A DNA stretch of 64,000 nt from Pedobacter miscanthi (GTDB lineage Bacteria; Bacteroidota; Bacteroidia; Sphingobacteriales; Sphingobacteriaceae): contig NZ_QNQU01000020.1 of assembly GCF_003315595.1 (NCBI RefSeq), positions 51,665 to 115,664 of the forward strand, given 5' to 3'. The stretch's first letter is position 1. Each line of letters starts with the position of its first letter. The notes beneath the pieces are model-generated. The model did not search any database. It worked only from the letters and a program-made list of their open reading frames with translations, and was not told the DNA's origin. The position numbers and the translations under genes are program-made. Shown piece by piece: positions 35,537 to 43,799 of the stretch.

Positions 35537-36106
35537 TTACTCGAAAAAATAAACCACAAGCATTAAGGCTTTGGTATCGCCAATGTTTACCGGGGTATGA
35601 GAGAGCCTGCCGTCGAAAAGCATCGAATCACCTTTTTCGAGGATAATTTTCTTTTTCGAAAACTGGTATTCCACCTTACCTTCTATCATGTACTTAAACT
35701 CGAAAGCTTCGGTTTTAACCATTGGGCGGTGTGCATTTACTTCCAGCTCCAACAGTACAAAATCGGCGGTAGAAAATTTAATGTTTTTGGTTAAAATACG
35801 CGAATAGTTAAAGCCAACAGCCTGTTCTTTTTCAAATTTCTGGTAATTATCTTTTCGTTTTACCAGCACGGGGGCATCTTTTTTATGAAAGTTGATATCT
35901 TTAAAAAAGCTGTTTAAATCGATCTCCAGACTTTTGATAATGTCCATTAACACCATTAGCGAAGGGATAGTTCTGCTGTTTTCGATCTGGGAGATTAAAC
36001 CCTTACTCACTTCTGCCTTATCTGCCAGTTCCTGTACGGTAATACCAAGTTCTTTACGTCTTTCTTTAATTTTTCCGCTGATCTGTAAAAGGATTTCTTC
36101 CTGCAT
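35537..36106 (-). CDS. XRE-cupin transcriptional regulator
   Basis: 189-residue regulator: XRE helix-turn-helix (about 8-64: IKERRKELGITVQELADKAEVSKGLISQIENSRTIPSL) fused to a C-terminal cupin_2 sensing domain (about 108-185, with EFKYMIEGKVEYQFSKKKIILEKGDSMLFDGRLSHTPVN). This architecture is common in regulators of amino-acid, polyamine and aminophosphonate catabolism. It is the first gene of the locus that runs through phosphodiesterase, transporter, oxidoreductase and susCD, and is the natural candidate to bind the TAAAC palindromes and the large palindrome before its own start. Confidence 0.92.
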   Translation of the reverse strand: MQEEILLQISGKIKERRKELGITVQELADKAEVSKGLISQIENSRTIPSLMVLMDIIKSLEIDLNSFFKDINFHKKDAPVLVKRKDNYQKFEKEQAVGFNYSRILTKNIKFSTADFVLLELEVNAHRPMVKTEAFEFKYMIEGKVEYQFSKKKIILEKGDSMLFDGRLSHTPVNIGDTKALMLVVYFFE

Positions 36107-36131
36107 GGTTAAATAGATATTAATAGCGCTA

Positions 36132-36168
36132 ATGTATCATTTTATTCCAATAATATAAATGATACATC
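36132..36168. promoter_or_regulatory. Large inverted repeat upstream of the XRE-cupin gene
   Basis: Perfect 11-bp arms ATGTATCATTT (36132-36142) and AAATGATACAT (36158-36168) separated by 15 bp, 26-62 bp before the start codon. Likely an autoregulatory site; the half-site differs from the TAAAC motif, so a different binding protein or mode is possible. Confidence 0.55.
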
Positions 36169-36356
36169 ACATTAGTTACAGCGTAAACAGGCAAAAAATG
36201 GCATTCTTTTTACCACAGAGAAAACAGAGAAGGCACGGTGTAAATCCTGCGTTGAGCAGCTCGATCGATGGGAACCAAAGAGCAGAATTTCCCGCGGATT
36301 TAAGAAAATTTTCGCAGAGAAATAAAAATGCAGTAATGATTTATAAAATATAACAT

Positions 36357-36387
36357 TATAAAATCGGTCGGTGAGACACCGACCGAT
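36357..36387 (-). terminator. Terminator of the small lipoprotein gene
   Basis: Perfect 11-bp stem ATCGGTCGGTG / CACCGACCGAT with 3-nt loop, followed on the minus strand by TTTTATAATG. Confidence 0.85.
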
Positions 36388-36394
36388 AGGAGTT

Positions 36395-36553
36395 TTAGCG
36401 GTAATGGCCCGGTACCCAATGGCGGCCGCCGTAAGGGCCAACATTATAATGTCCGGGTACCCAATGGGCACGGGGCGCACGTGCACTAACTACGCATGCA
36501 CTAAAATTAAACGCCATAACCAATAAGAGCAACGCATTAACAATCTTTTTCAT
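36395..36553 (-). CDS. Small lipoprotein with WVPGHY repeats (52 aa)
   Basis: Short gene supported by its own terminator eight bases downstream. Starts MKKIVNALLLLVMAFNFSAC, a lipoprotein signal with lipobox FSAC and Cys20. The 32-residue mature part holds two copies of WVPGHY (31-36 and 46-51) separated by NVGPYGGRH. This resembles the WxxGxW/YxWGxW repeat families of small envelope proteins. Probably exported and anchored to the outer or inner membrane. Function unknown. Confidence 0.8.
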   Translation of the reverse strand: MKKIVNALLLLVMAFNFSACVVSARAPRAHWVPGHYNVGPYGGRHWVPGHYR

Positions 36554-36630
36554 AACCTAACCTTTTTAAGTGAAAAAATAATTCAAGCTTTACGCTGTGT
36601 GTTTAATTTGGACGAATGATGAACAAAAAA

Positions 36631-36686
36631 GTTTAATTGGTTCATTGGTCATTTGTTCATTGGTCATTGGTCATTTGTTATTGGTT
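36631..36686. repeat. Short-phrase tandem repeat (GTTCATTGGTCATTT type)
   Basis: Alternating TTCATTGGTCATTTG and ATTGGTCATTGG phrases. The reverse-complement version (ACCAATGAACAAATGAC) is at 40784-40852, on the other side of the Oar-like receptor gene. The remaining sequence from 36554 to 36947 has no gene. Confidence 0.75.
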
Positions 36687-36884
36687 AGCATGGATCAAAA
36701 GGTTAATTGGTTAATTACCTGTAATCGATTAAAAACCTGCTTTTTCTGTGTATCGGTGGCTGAATGGTTAGACAAAACTATCCTACGATTCCCTAAGGAT
36801 GACAGGTTGCGAAATGAAAAGTTTAAATAGTATTGCTTAAAAGACACATCATGCTGAATTTATTTCAGGGTGACGACTATATAT

Positions 36885-36923
36885 AAAACAAAAAACGGCC
36901 TGACCTTTTTAAGATCAGACCGT
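36885..36923 (-). terminator. Terminator of the Oar-like receptor gene
   Basis: On the minus strand ACGGTCTGATC / GGTCAGGCCGT, 11 bp with two G-U pairs and a 7-nt loop, followed by TTTTTTGTTTT. 25 bp after the stop codon. Confidence 0.85.
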
Positions 36924-36947
36924 ATATATATTAGTTTTAAAAAAAGA

Positions 36948-39900
36948 TTAGAAGCTATATCTCAATCCCAGTTGCATCTGGTAACGTGATGCAAAGAAAT
37001 CTTTTGAGTAAGAGGTTACATCTTTTTGCGCAAAGGTATATACCGGATATGCCGTTGGTGTACCTGCAGTTTGAACTTTGATACCCATGCTGGCCATAGA
37101 GTTATAAGTATTAGGAGAAAAATACTGAACACCCCAATCTTTATTAACCAGATTGGTTAGGTTGATGATATCGTAAGTTAAAGTAAGTACGTGCGGGTGT
37201 TTTCCTTTAGCAACCTGTAAATCCTGAGAGAAACGGAAATCTGCCTGAACATTCCATGGCGTACGTGCACCGTTACGTTCTGTAAAATCGCCACGACGGC
37301 TGCTCAGGTATTTATCACCGTTGATATAGTTATCAAATGCTGCTGCCTGTGCAATTCCATCAGGTGTATTGGCAAAGAATTTCTGTGTTTCGCCTACCGC
37401 CGGCACATACATTAAACTTACTGTTTGTCCGGTTCCATTGATCCTGGTGTTTACTAAACCCAATGAATATGGAGAACCCGACTGACCGCTGAAGAACAAC
37501 GAGAAGTTAGATACATATTTACCGTTTTTAGCCCAATCTAACCTGTAATTAATGGTTGAGATAATCCTGTTACGGATATCGAAGTTAGAGTAAGCCAAAC
37601 CTGCATTGTTTGGACTAAGCGACTGGTTTAACTGCCAGTTAGACTCCATCGAGTTACGGATACCGTTGGCAATATCTTTCGATCTTCCGTAGGTATAAGC
37701 TACCATCATATCTAAACCGATAGGAAGTGATTTACTTACCTGGGCAGTTAAACTGTATTTATAGCCTTTATCAGTGTTCGATAATAAATAGGCATTAGTA
37801 TACAATGGATTGATTTTAGCACCTGAATAAATCGGCTGTTGTTTTTGCGTATCGTAAACCATGTAAGTAGGATTATCTACATAGTTGATCTGCTGGAACT
37901 GCACATCTTTAATCACCTGACTAAAAATTCCTTCAACCGTAAATTTCCACTGATCGTCTGTTTTATAATCGAAAGCCAAGTTGCTTCTCCATGCTTTTGG
38001 CATTTTAAAGTTATTGTCAACTAAATCTACCTGTGTAGCACCGCTTGCATCTTTAACATTAACACCTTGTTTGGTTACATAACCAGCTTCGCCATTACCG
38101 GTTAAAGCATCTTTAATCGGATCTGAACCCGCAGCCGGTTTCACGATTTTGCTAGGATCAGCATTTGTATAAACATACGATTTATCAAAAGCACCATAGT
38201 TTACACCGTTATTGTAATAAGCATAACCGATCCATGCGAAAGGAACACGGCTGGTAAATAAACCGGTACCGCCACGCATCACCAAACTCTGGTTACCCAA
38301 TACATCGAAGTTAAAACCGATACGTGGAGAAATCTGGATTTTATTCAGGAATTTTCCTGTGATTGCAGATGGCTGTGTATAGGTATAAGTTGTACCATAG
38401 TTTGGATCAACCGGAGAATTGGTTGTTTTTGAACTCAATGATGGCATATTTGGTAAATCGGCCATATCAAAACGTAAACCCGGTGTTAATTTAAAACGGT
38501 CGCCAATACGGATTTCATCCTGGCCGTAAACACTGTACATGTTCACATTAAATTCAGCAGTTGGGTTTGCAATAATGTTATCGCGGCTATTGTCGCCATA
38601 ATTATAGCTGGTACGCACACGGTTAGGTTGGTTGGCTAAGAAATCGGCAATGCTGCTATAAGCTACGCGGCCATTCCATGAGTTTACAAAACCATAATTA
38701 ATTTTGTAGAACTCGTTGTGTGTACCAACAGTAAAAGTATGGATACCTGAGCTGTAAGTATAGTTATCGGTAAATTCGAAAGTATTCTGTTTCATGTTAA
38801 AGATACTCGCTTCACGGTCGGTACCTAAAAACAATGTTCCGCCGTTAGCCGCAATTTCGATCTGCGGTACAGCCGGATTAGAAAGTGGATCACGGTAATC
38901 GTGAACGGTAGAATAACCAACAATCAGGTTGTTGGTAGCCGAATTTCCGAAACGGGTTTTCAGATCCGCAACAGTTGAAGTTTGATTGTTGTTTTGTTTG
39001 AAATCGATACCACCGAACCTGAAGTTAAACTGATCTCTTTCCAGGTTTGTTGCTTTCGAAATAATGGTGTTATTTCTGATCGTTAACTGGTTATTTTCGT
39101 TGATATTCCAATCTAAACGGTTAAAGAATTTGTTCGATTGTGAATAAATGTTGTAATCGCCAAACGAACCCGCATCTATACCATAAGCATTTTTCATGCG
39201 GTCAGAAATCTGCTGAGCTTCTGATAAGGTAAGCAGTTTCATATCTGATGAGCCTGCACCTAAAATTACCGGATCCTGACGGCGGGTGATCTCCTCATTG
39301 GTAAAGAAGAATAATTTATCCTTAATGATCGGGAAACCTACGCGGAAACCGGTTTGGTAATCGTGGAAAGCAGAAGGCTCTTTGCTGTTATCGCCAGTTT
39401 TGTTCCTGCCAATTAATGAAGCGTTACGACCATAACCATAAACCGATCCAACTACTTCGTTTGTACCCCCACGGGTTACGGCATTGATACTTCCACCTAA
39501 AAAGTTACCTACTTTAACATCGTAAGGAGAAAGTAAAACGGTAACATCCTGGATGGCATCAAGCGAAACCGGATTGGTACGGGTACTGCTTCCCGGCATG
39601 CCCGAACTTCCGCTCTGACCACCTAAAGAAGGACTGAAACCAATGGCATCGTTATTAATTGCACCATCGATAGTTACGTTATTGTACCTGAAGTTGGTAC
39701 CACCAAAGGTATTATCTTTACTGCCCTGCGGCGTTACGCGGGTAACATCCTGCAAGCTGCGGTTCATGGTAGGCAGGGTTTTAATCTGACCTTCGCCAAT
39801 GCTGGTACCGGCACCTGATTTTGTTCCGCCTTTCTGGCCTTTAACACTTACTTCGGCCAGTTGATTGCCCTGCTCCTGAAGATCGATATCGAGTTTTACA

Positions 39901-40199
39901 TCGTTACCCAGGGTTAAATAAATGTTTTCTTTTACCACCGGACTATAACCTACAAAGGTTACGGTGATTTTGTATGGTCCGCCCGGGTTTAAGTTGCCAA
40001 TACGGTAAAGGCCGTTTTCGTTTGAAGAACCTTTAGATACTGTACCAGTTGGCACATGTACCATAACGATGGTTGCCCCGGGGATAGCACCTTTATTATC
40101 CTTTACTTTTCCATTAATGCTAGACGTTGTAACCTGCGCCTGGGCAAATGTAACCAGGAGCACGAGGATACTTACTAGGGATAGTATACGTGATTTCAT
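36948..40199 (-). CDS. Oar-like TonB-dependent receptor
   Basis: 1083-residue outer-membrane protein. Signal peptide to about 21 (VTFAQA), then a carboxypeptidase regulatory-like domain (SSINGKVKDNKGAIPGATI to LDIDLQEQ, about 26-110). The plug region has MNRSLQDVTRVTPQG, FGGTNFRYNNVTIDGAINNDAIG and SLDAIQDVTVLLSPYDVKVGNFLGGSINAVTRGGTNEVVGSVYGY, typical of the Oar/OmpA-related group rather than SusC. A long barrel ends in YQMQLGLRYSF. In Myxococcus, Oar is needed for secretion of a protease and for adhesion; whether that applies here is unknown. No SusD partner, single gene with terminator. Confidence 0.9.
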   Translation of the reverse strand: MKSRILSLVSILVLLVTFAQAQVTTSSINGKVKDNKGAIPGATIVMVHVPTGTVSKGSSNENGLYRIGNLNPGGPYKITVTFVGYSPVVKENIYLTLGNDVKLDIDLQEQGNQLAEVSVKGQKGGTKSGAGTSIGEGQIKTLPTMNRSLQDVTRVTPQGSKDNTFGGTNFRYNNVTIDGAINNDAIGFSPSLGGQSGSSGMPGSSTRTNPVSLDAIQDVTVLLSPYDVKVGNFLGGSINAVTRGGTNEVVGSVYGYGRNASLIGRNKTGDNSKEPSAFHDYQTGFRVGFPIIKDKLFFFTNEEITRRQDPVILGAGSSDMKLLTLSEAQQISDRMKNAYGIDAGSFGDYNIYSQSNKFFNRLDWNINENNQLTIRNNTIISKATNLERDQFNFRFGGIDFKQNNNQTSTVADLKTRFGNSATNNLIVGYSTVHDYRDPLSNPAVPQIEIAANGGTLFLGTDREASIFNMKQNTFEFTDNYTYSSGIHTFTVGTHNEFYKINYGFVNSWNGRVAYSSIADFLANQPNRVRTSYNYGDNSRDNIIANPTAEFNVNMYSVYGQDEIRIGDRFKLTPGLRFDMADLPNMPSLSSKTTNSPVDPNYGTTYTYTQPSAITGKFLNKIQISPRIGFNFDVLGNQSLVMRGGTGLFTSRVPFAWIGYAYYNNGVNYGAFDKSYVYTNADPSKIVKPAAGSDPIKDALTGNGEAGYVTKQGVNVKDASGATQVDLVDNNFKMPKAWRSNLAFDYKTDDQWKFTVEGIFSQVIKDVQFQQINYVDNPTYMVYDTQKQQPIYSGAKINPLYTNAYLLSNTDKGYKYSLTAQVSKSLPIGLDMMVAYTYGRSKDIANGIRNSMESNWQLNQSLSPNNAGLAYSNFDIRNRIISTINYRLDWAKNGKYVSNFSLFFSGQSGSPYSLGLVNTRINGTGQTVSLMYVPAVGETQKFFANTPDGIAQAAAFDNYINGDKYLSSRRGDFTERNGARTPWNVQADFRFSQDLQVAKGKHPHVLTLTYDIINLTNLVNKDWGVQYFSPNTYNSMASMGIKVQTAGTPTAYPVYTFAQKDVTSYSKDFFASRYQMQLGLRYSF

Positions 40200-40600
40200 T
40201 TTCTGTTATTTTATTTTGGTACAAAACAACAGCACTAATGTTAATTCAATATTAACAGCAGATTAACTTTAACCTTGAATTAACAATAAGAAAATGAGGA
40301 TTAAATAATAGAAAAACAATTCCTTAACAGCCTTTCTGAAGCCGGAATAATAAGACGAGCGATATGCTCAAATGTCAAACATAAAGATGAAGATTTTATG
40401 AAGTTTCCATATATGATGTTGCATGGTATTTTATTGTTATACTGTTTGATTGTTCTATTGTTGTTACCAGCGATTGGTAAAGCAATTTAATAATGTAGCA
40501 ATCCGGATATAATTATCAATATTCAAATCACAACATTCAAAATCCAGCGATCGGTTTAACAATGCAACAATTCTCTCATTACAATTAACCTGTTAAGCAT
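40200..40600. other. AT-rich intergenic region upstream of the Oar-like gene
   Basis: No gene seen. Rich in CAATT and TTAAC phrases; holds the receptor promoter, though no exact TAnnTTTG element was found in the right orientation. Confidence 0.35.
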
Positions 40601-40740
40601 TCACAACAGTTTTCAATTTGCAGTTAACATTTAACAATCGAACAATTAAGCAATTCTCCTATTAAACGTAATCATTCGCAACAGTTTTCAATTGGCAACT
40701 TGCAGTTAACCATTTAACAATCGAACAATTAAGCAATTAA
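40601..40740. repeat. Two direct repeats of about 65 bp
   Basis: CAACAGTTTTCAATTTGCAG followed by TTAACATTTAACAATCGAAC and AATTAAGCAATT appears near 40606-40655. It appears again near 40679-40740 with an extra GGCAACTTG. Non-coding. Confidence 0.8.
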
Positions 40741-40783
40741 CCCCATGAGCGTAGCCGAAAGGTAAACAGTAACCTTTTTGCTC

Positions 40784-40852
40784 CATGCAAACCAATGAAC
40801 AAGTGACCAATGAACAAATGACAAATAAACAAATGACCAATGAACGAATGAA
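40784..40852. repeat. Short-phrase tandem repeat (AATGAACAAATGACC type)
   Basis: Six ACCAATGAAC / AAATGACC phrases. They read as MTNEQ-like codons and create a false N-terminal extension to the GNAT gene. Reverse complement of the phrases at 36631-36686. Confidence 0.8.
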
Positions 40853-40861
40853 CCTATTCCC

Positions 40862-40869
40862 TATCTTTG
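40862..40869 (+). promoter_or_regulatory. -7 promoter element of the GNAT gene
   Basis: TATCTTTG, exact TAnnTTTG match, followed by CACCC and the ATG at 40875. The transcript would start at or next to the start codon, so the mRNA is nearly leaderless. Confidence 0.7.
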
Positions 40870-40874
40870 CACCC

Positions 40875-41375
40875 ATGACAATAAGATTAGCCGTTACAGC
40901 AGATATCCCTCAAATTATGCAGCTGGTGAAGAAGGTTGTACCCTTAATGCGTGCCGCCGGGAATTTTCAATGGGGAGATGATTATCCCAATCCGGAAGTT
41001 TTTGCGAAAGATATAATCATCGGGCAGTTATGGGTTGCTATATTGGAAGATCAGGTTGTTGGGGTTTCGGCCATTACCAACGATCAGGATGAAGAATATG
41101 CGGATGCCGGCTGGGACATTACCGAAAAAGCGATTGTAACACACCGTTTGGCCGTTGATTCCGATTGCCAGGGCAAAGGCATTGCCAAAGCTTTAATGCA
41201 ACAGGCAGAAGTGGTTGCCGAAGCAACAGGAGTTAAGATTTTAAGGGTAGATACCAATAGTGAAAATAAGGCTACGCAAGCGCTTTTTCCAAAACTTGGC
41301 TATACTTTTAGTGGCGAAATCGGTTTAGCTAAACGCCCGGGTTTGCGGTTTTTCTGTTACGAAAAGCTGTTATAG
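40875..41375 (+). CDS. GNAT family N-acetyltransferase
   Basis: 166-residue acetyl-CoA-dependent acyltransferase. GNAT core: IRLAVTADIPQIMQLV at the N-terminus, LWVAILEDQVVGVSAI, and the acetyl-CoA motif A VTHRLAVDSDCQGKGIAKALM (QGKGIA loop), ending FPKLGYTFSGEIGL. Start chosen at 40875 because the family begins there and the -7 promoter element lies just upstream; the longer frame reads through tandem repeats. Substrate unknown. Its stop lies three bases from the stop of the convergent DUF4256 gene. Confidence 0.92.
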   Translation: MTIRLAVTADIPQIMQLVKKVVPLMRAAGNFQWGDDYPNPEVFAKDIIIGQLWVAILEDQVVGVSAITNDQDEEYADAGWDITEKAIVTHRLAVDSDCQGKGIAKALMQQAEVVAEATGVKILRVDTNSENKATQALFPKLGYTFSGEIGLAKRPGLRFFCYEKLL

Positions 41376-41378
41376 TAA

Positions 41379-41948
41379 TTATACCCTTAATAAACCGCGG
41401 AAAGCCCTTGCAGCATAATACGATTGTGCACCATTATGGTAAATAAATACATGGTCGTACCGCCGATCGCCAAAAAGGGCACCGCCCAATTTCCTGATTG
41501 CAGGTGGGGTAACCAGCCAGCTTGAGGTTTTCGTATCGAATTTTCCGAATTGCTGTAAGTAACGATATTGCGCTTCAGTCAATAATTCGATGCCCATTGC
41601 AGCAGCCATATCAACCGCGTTATTTTCGGGTTGGTGCTCTTTTCTCGATTCAAGCCCTTCGCGGTCGTAGCAAACACTCCTGCGTCCTTTAGGACTTTCG
41701 GCCGAGCAATCGTAAAAAATATATTCGCCGGTAGTTCCATCATAATCTACCACATCGGGTTCGCCGCCTGTAACTTCCATTTCATCAAGCACCCACAGTT
41801 TTTCTGGTTTGGTTATTAAGCTTTCTTCAACTTTACTCCACACTAAATCTTTATGCAGGTTCATATTTTTTTCAAAACGAACTTTTAAGGTATGGAGTAG
41901 CTCTGCCGTTTGTTCGGTGGAAAGTTCTTTTTTATTTATTTTGCTCAT
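41379..41948 (-). CDS. DUF4256 domain protein
   Basis: 189-residue soluble protein matching DUF4256: LLHTLKVRFEKNMNLHKDLVWSKVEESL, WVLDEMEVTGGEPDVVDYD, FYDCSAESPKGRRSVCYDREGLESRKEHQPENNAVDMA, and the C-terminal TPPAIRKLGGALFGDRRYDHVFIYHNGAQSYYAARAFRGLLRV. It spans the full domain. Function of the family is unknown. Convergent with the GNAT gene with no terminator between them. Confidence 0.92.
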   Translation of the reverse strand: MSKINKKELSTEQTAELLHTLKVRFEKNMNLHKDLVWSKVEESLITKPEKLWVLDEMEVTGGEPDVVDYDGTTGEYIFYDCSAESPKGRRSVCYDREGLESRKEHQPENNAVDMAAAMGIELLTEAQYRYLQQFGKFDTKTSSWLVTPPAIRKLGGALFGDRRYDHVFIYHNGAQSYYAARAFRGLLRV

Positions 41949-42348
41949 AAAGTGATTAATTTATTTTCAAAATATCGTCTCGACCGGAGTGCAACAGTCG
42001 AGATGACGTTTTATAGCGGGGCTAAATGGCCAAACCAGCCTTTCATTATTGAGTTACAAGGCGCACAAACCCTTGTTTTTAAACCCGACAGCAGCGACAG
42101 CCTCCGATTTTTTTTATCGGAGCTATAGCGAATGGCGGGACTAAAAACCGCCAAGAACCACAAGCCGTTCATTTTCTAATTGTAGTTGTGCAGTCAGATC
42201 TTACCATCTGACTATAGATTAATTTAAAAAAAGAACTTCAGTGTAGGATGACAACACCCGACACCACAAATAAATGTAGTGAAAAGGCAAGACTACACAA
42301 GAAAAAAAGACCCTTCGACTACGCTCAGGGTGACAAACCGTGTAAAAA
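41949..42348. repeat. Intergenic cluster of dispersed palindromic elements
   Basis: No gene. CGTCTCGAC...GTCGAGATGACG inverted pair at about 41978-42006. A REP-like element at 42083-42140 has CCCGACAGCAGCGACAGC, the hairpin CTCCGAT-tttttt-ATCGGAG, and AGCTATAGCGAATGGCGGG. CCCTTCGACTACGCTCAGGG, another palindromic unit, is at 42312-42331. Confidence 0.7.
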
Positions 42349-42927
42349 CTAATCATCCAATCCTTTACCATTCAAAATCTGCGGCATATATTTCTCCACC
42401 CTGGCTTCGCGGGTTTTGGGCTGCTTAGCAGACGAAAAATACAAAAGATATCCGCGCTGTCGCCCTGGTGTCAAGGCTTCGAAAGCTACTTTTAAATCCG
42501 GAATTTGGTCCAGTTTGGTTTGAAACTCCGCCGGAATTGCATATTCAGTCGTTTTCTTTAATTCAACTTTCAATCCGGCTTTTTCTACCTCAATGGCTTC
42601 CAAAATATAGGCTTTTAAAATTGGCTTCATTTCTACAATCTGTAATGCATTGGTAAAGCGGATCTGCCTTGATGATTGAACATTCTCCGTTTGCTGGATC
42701 AAGATAGCTTCCTTATCTTTCAATAAAGCGCCTTTAAAAAATAAAAAAGCACAGTATTCTTTAAAATCGTGTATTAAAACGATATTGTTTCCATTAAGCG
42801 TGTAACACGGACAGCCCCATTTCAATTCTTCGGTAAGTCCGCAATCGAGGGCAATTGTTCTTAATAAGTTTACTGCCTCCTGCCACTTTTTGGCTTTGTT
42901 AAAATAAAAATCAACTTTTGGATTCAT
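42349..42927 (-). CDS. YdeI/OmdA family protein with DUF1801 domain
   Basis: 192-residue soluble protein. The N-terminal DUF1801 part runs about 1-115 (KWQEAVNLLRTIALDCGLTEELKWGCPCYTLNGNNIVLIHDFKEYCAFLFFKGALL). The C-terminal OmdA/YdeI part has IPAEFQTKLDQIPDLKVAFEALTPGRQRGYLLYFSSAKQPKTREARVEKY. Related proteins are linked to bacteriocin or antimicrobial-peptide tolerance, but the role is weakly established. Last gene of a four-gene operon headed by the ArsR-family regulator, five bases after the DoxX-like gene. Confidence 0.9.
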   Translation of the reverse strand: MNPKVDFYFNKAKKWQEAVNLLRTIALDCGLTEELKWGCPCYTLNGNNIVLIHDFKEYCAFLFFKGALLKDKEAILIQQTENVQSSRQIRFTNALQIVEMKPILKAYILEAIEVEKAGLKVELKKTTEYAIPAEFQTKLDQIPDLKVAFEALTPGRQRGYLLYFSSAKQPKTREARVEKYMPQILNGKGLDD

Positions 42928-42932
42928 CTTAT

Positions 42933-43319
42933 TTACGGATTAGTTGAAACAATTCTTCTTTCAGCAGGTCTGAAATACCACGAAAGTACGGTTAACATCA
43001 ATAATAACATCGGCCCGAAATATGCCGAAAAACTCTGATCGGCCACCGAAATATGCGAAAAAACAGCACCAGACATGGCAAAGAAAAAACCTGCATAAGC
43101 CCATTCTTTGAGTAAAGTAAATTTAGGAATAAGCACAGCAATAACCCCCAGAATTTTCCAAATACCTAATAGCGTGAGAAAATAAACCGGATAACCCAAT
43201 TGCTTAAAAAGTGCAACTTCTTCTTTCATTTTCAGTAACTGTACAATACCGGTTGATAACATGCCCAGGGAAAGCCAAACGGTGGCGATCCAATAGATAA
43301 TTTTGTTTCTCTTTGTCAT
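42933..43319 (-). CDS. DoxX-like membrane protein
   Basis: 128-residue membrane protein with four helices (about 8-28, 46-66, 72-92, 99-119) and the DoxX_2-like motif LGMLSTGIVQLLKMKEEVALFKQLGYPVYFLTLLGIWKILGVIAVLIP. Placed between the SRPBCC gene (6 bp) and the YdeI gene (5 bp); this gene order is common in Bacteroidota ArsR-AHSA1 operons. Function not established. Confidence 0.88.
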   Translation of the reverse strand: MTKRNKIIYWIATVWLSLGMLSTGIVQLLKMKEEVALFKQLGYPVYFLTLLGIWKILGVIAVLIPKFTLLKEWAYAGFFFAMSGAVFSHISVADQSFSAYFGPMLLLMLTVLSWYFRPAERRIVSTNP

Positions 43320-43325
43320 GGTTTT

Positions 43326-43793
43326 TTATTTTAATTGAGTAACAATATTTTGCAAACGGTTATGCGCCATGTTAATGCCCTGGGCAAAAGGTAACGAGAG
43401 AATCTGGTCTCTCAATCCAACCGATTTATATATCACATGCATGGTGAGCTTGCTCCTGTCATTGCTTAGTTTTTCGAAAGTTAAAAATTCAAGCTGCGCG
43501 GCAAATGGTGTATTTTCCATTTCGAATGTCCTCGTAATTTTTTCTTCGGGTACAAATTCATGGATTACACCACTGGCCACAAAAGCTACGTTCCCTTTAT
43601 TATCCGAAGTTTCGAAAGCATAACTGCCGTGTTTTTTATTTTCGAGTTTCAGCACTTTCGTCCCCATCCATTGCGCTACAATTTCGGGTTCTACATAAGC
43701 TTTAAAAAGCAATTCAACAGGCAGGTCAAACTCCCTGGTAATCACAATTTCCTGTTTGCCATTTTCAGCATCAATTTTTGTTTTCTGCTCCAT
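43326..43793 (-). CDS. SRPBCC (AHSA1-like) domain protein
   Basis: 155-residue START-like/SRPBCC fold protein of the activator-of-Hsp90-ATPase homologue group. Motifs are ITREFDLPVELLFKAYVEPEIVAQWMG (the conserved W at the end of the first helix) and the C-terminal helix FAQGINMAHNRLQNIVTQ. The fold has a hydrophobic ligand cavity; the ligand is unknown. Second gene of the ArsR operon; ArsR-AHSA1 gene pairs are very common and are presumed to be co-regulated. Confidence 0.9.
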   Translation of the reverse strand: MEQKTKIDAENGKQEIVITREFDLPVELLFKAYVEPEIVAQWMGTKVLKLENKKHGSYAFETSDNKGNVAFVASGVIHEFVPEEKITRTFEMENTPFAAQLEFLTFEKLSNDRSKLTMHVIYKSVGLRDQILSLPFAQGINMAHNRLQNIVTQLK

Positions 43794-43799
43794 TTGGTT

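Noticed and set aside
36597..36830. 77-codon plus-strand frame
   Set aside because: Made largely of the GTTCATTGGTCATTT repeat; no start region or family features.
40785..40874. N-terminal extension of the GNAT protein (MTNEQ repeats)
   Set aside because: Encoded by a non-coding phrase repeat that also occurs elsewhere in reverse; the promoter element lies downstream of it.
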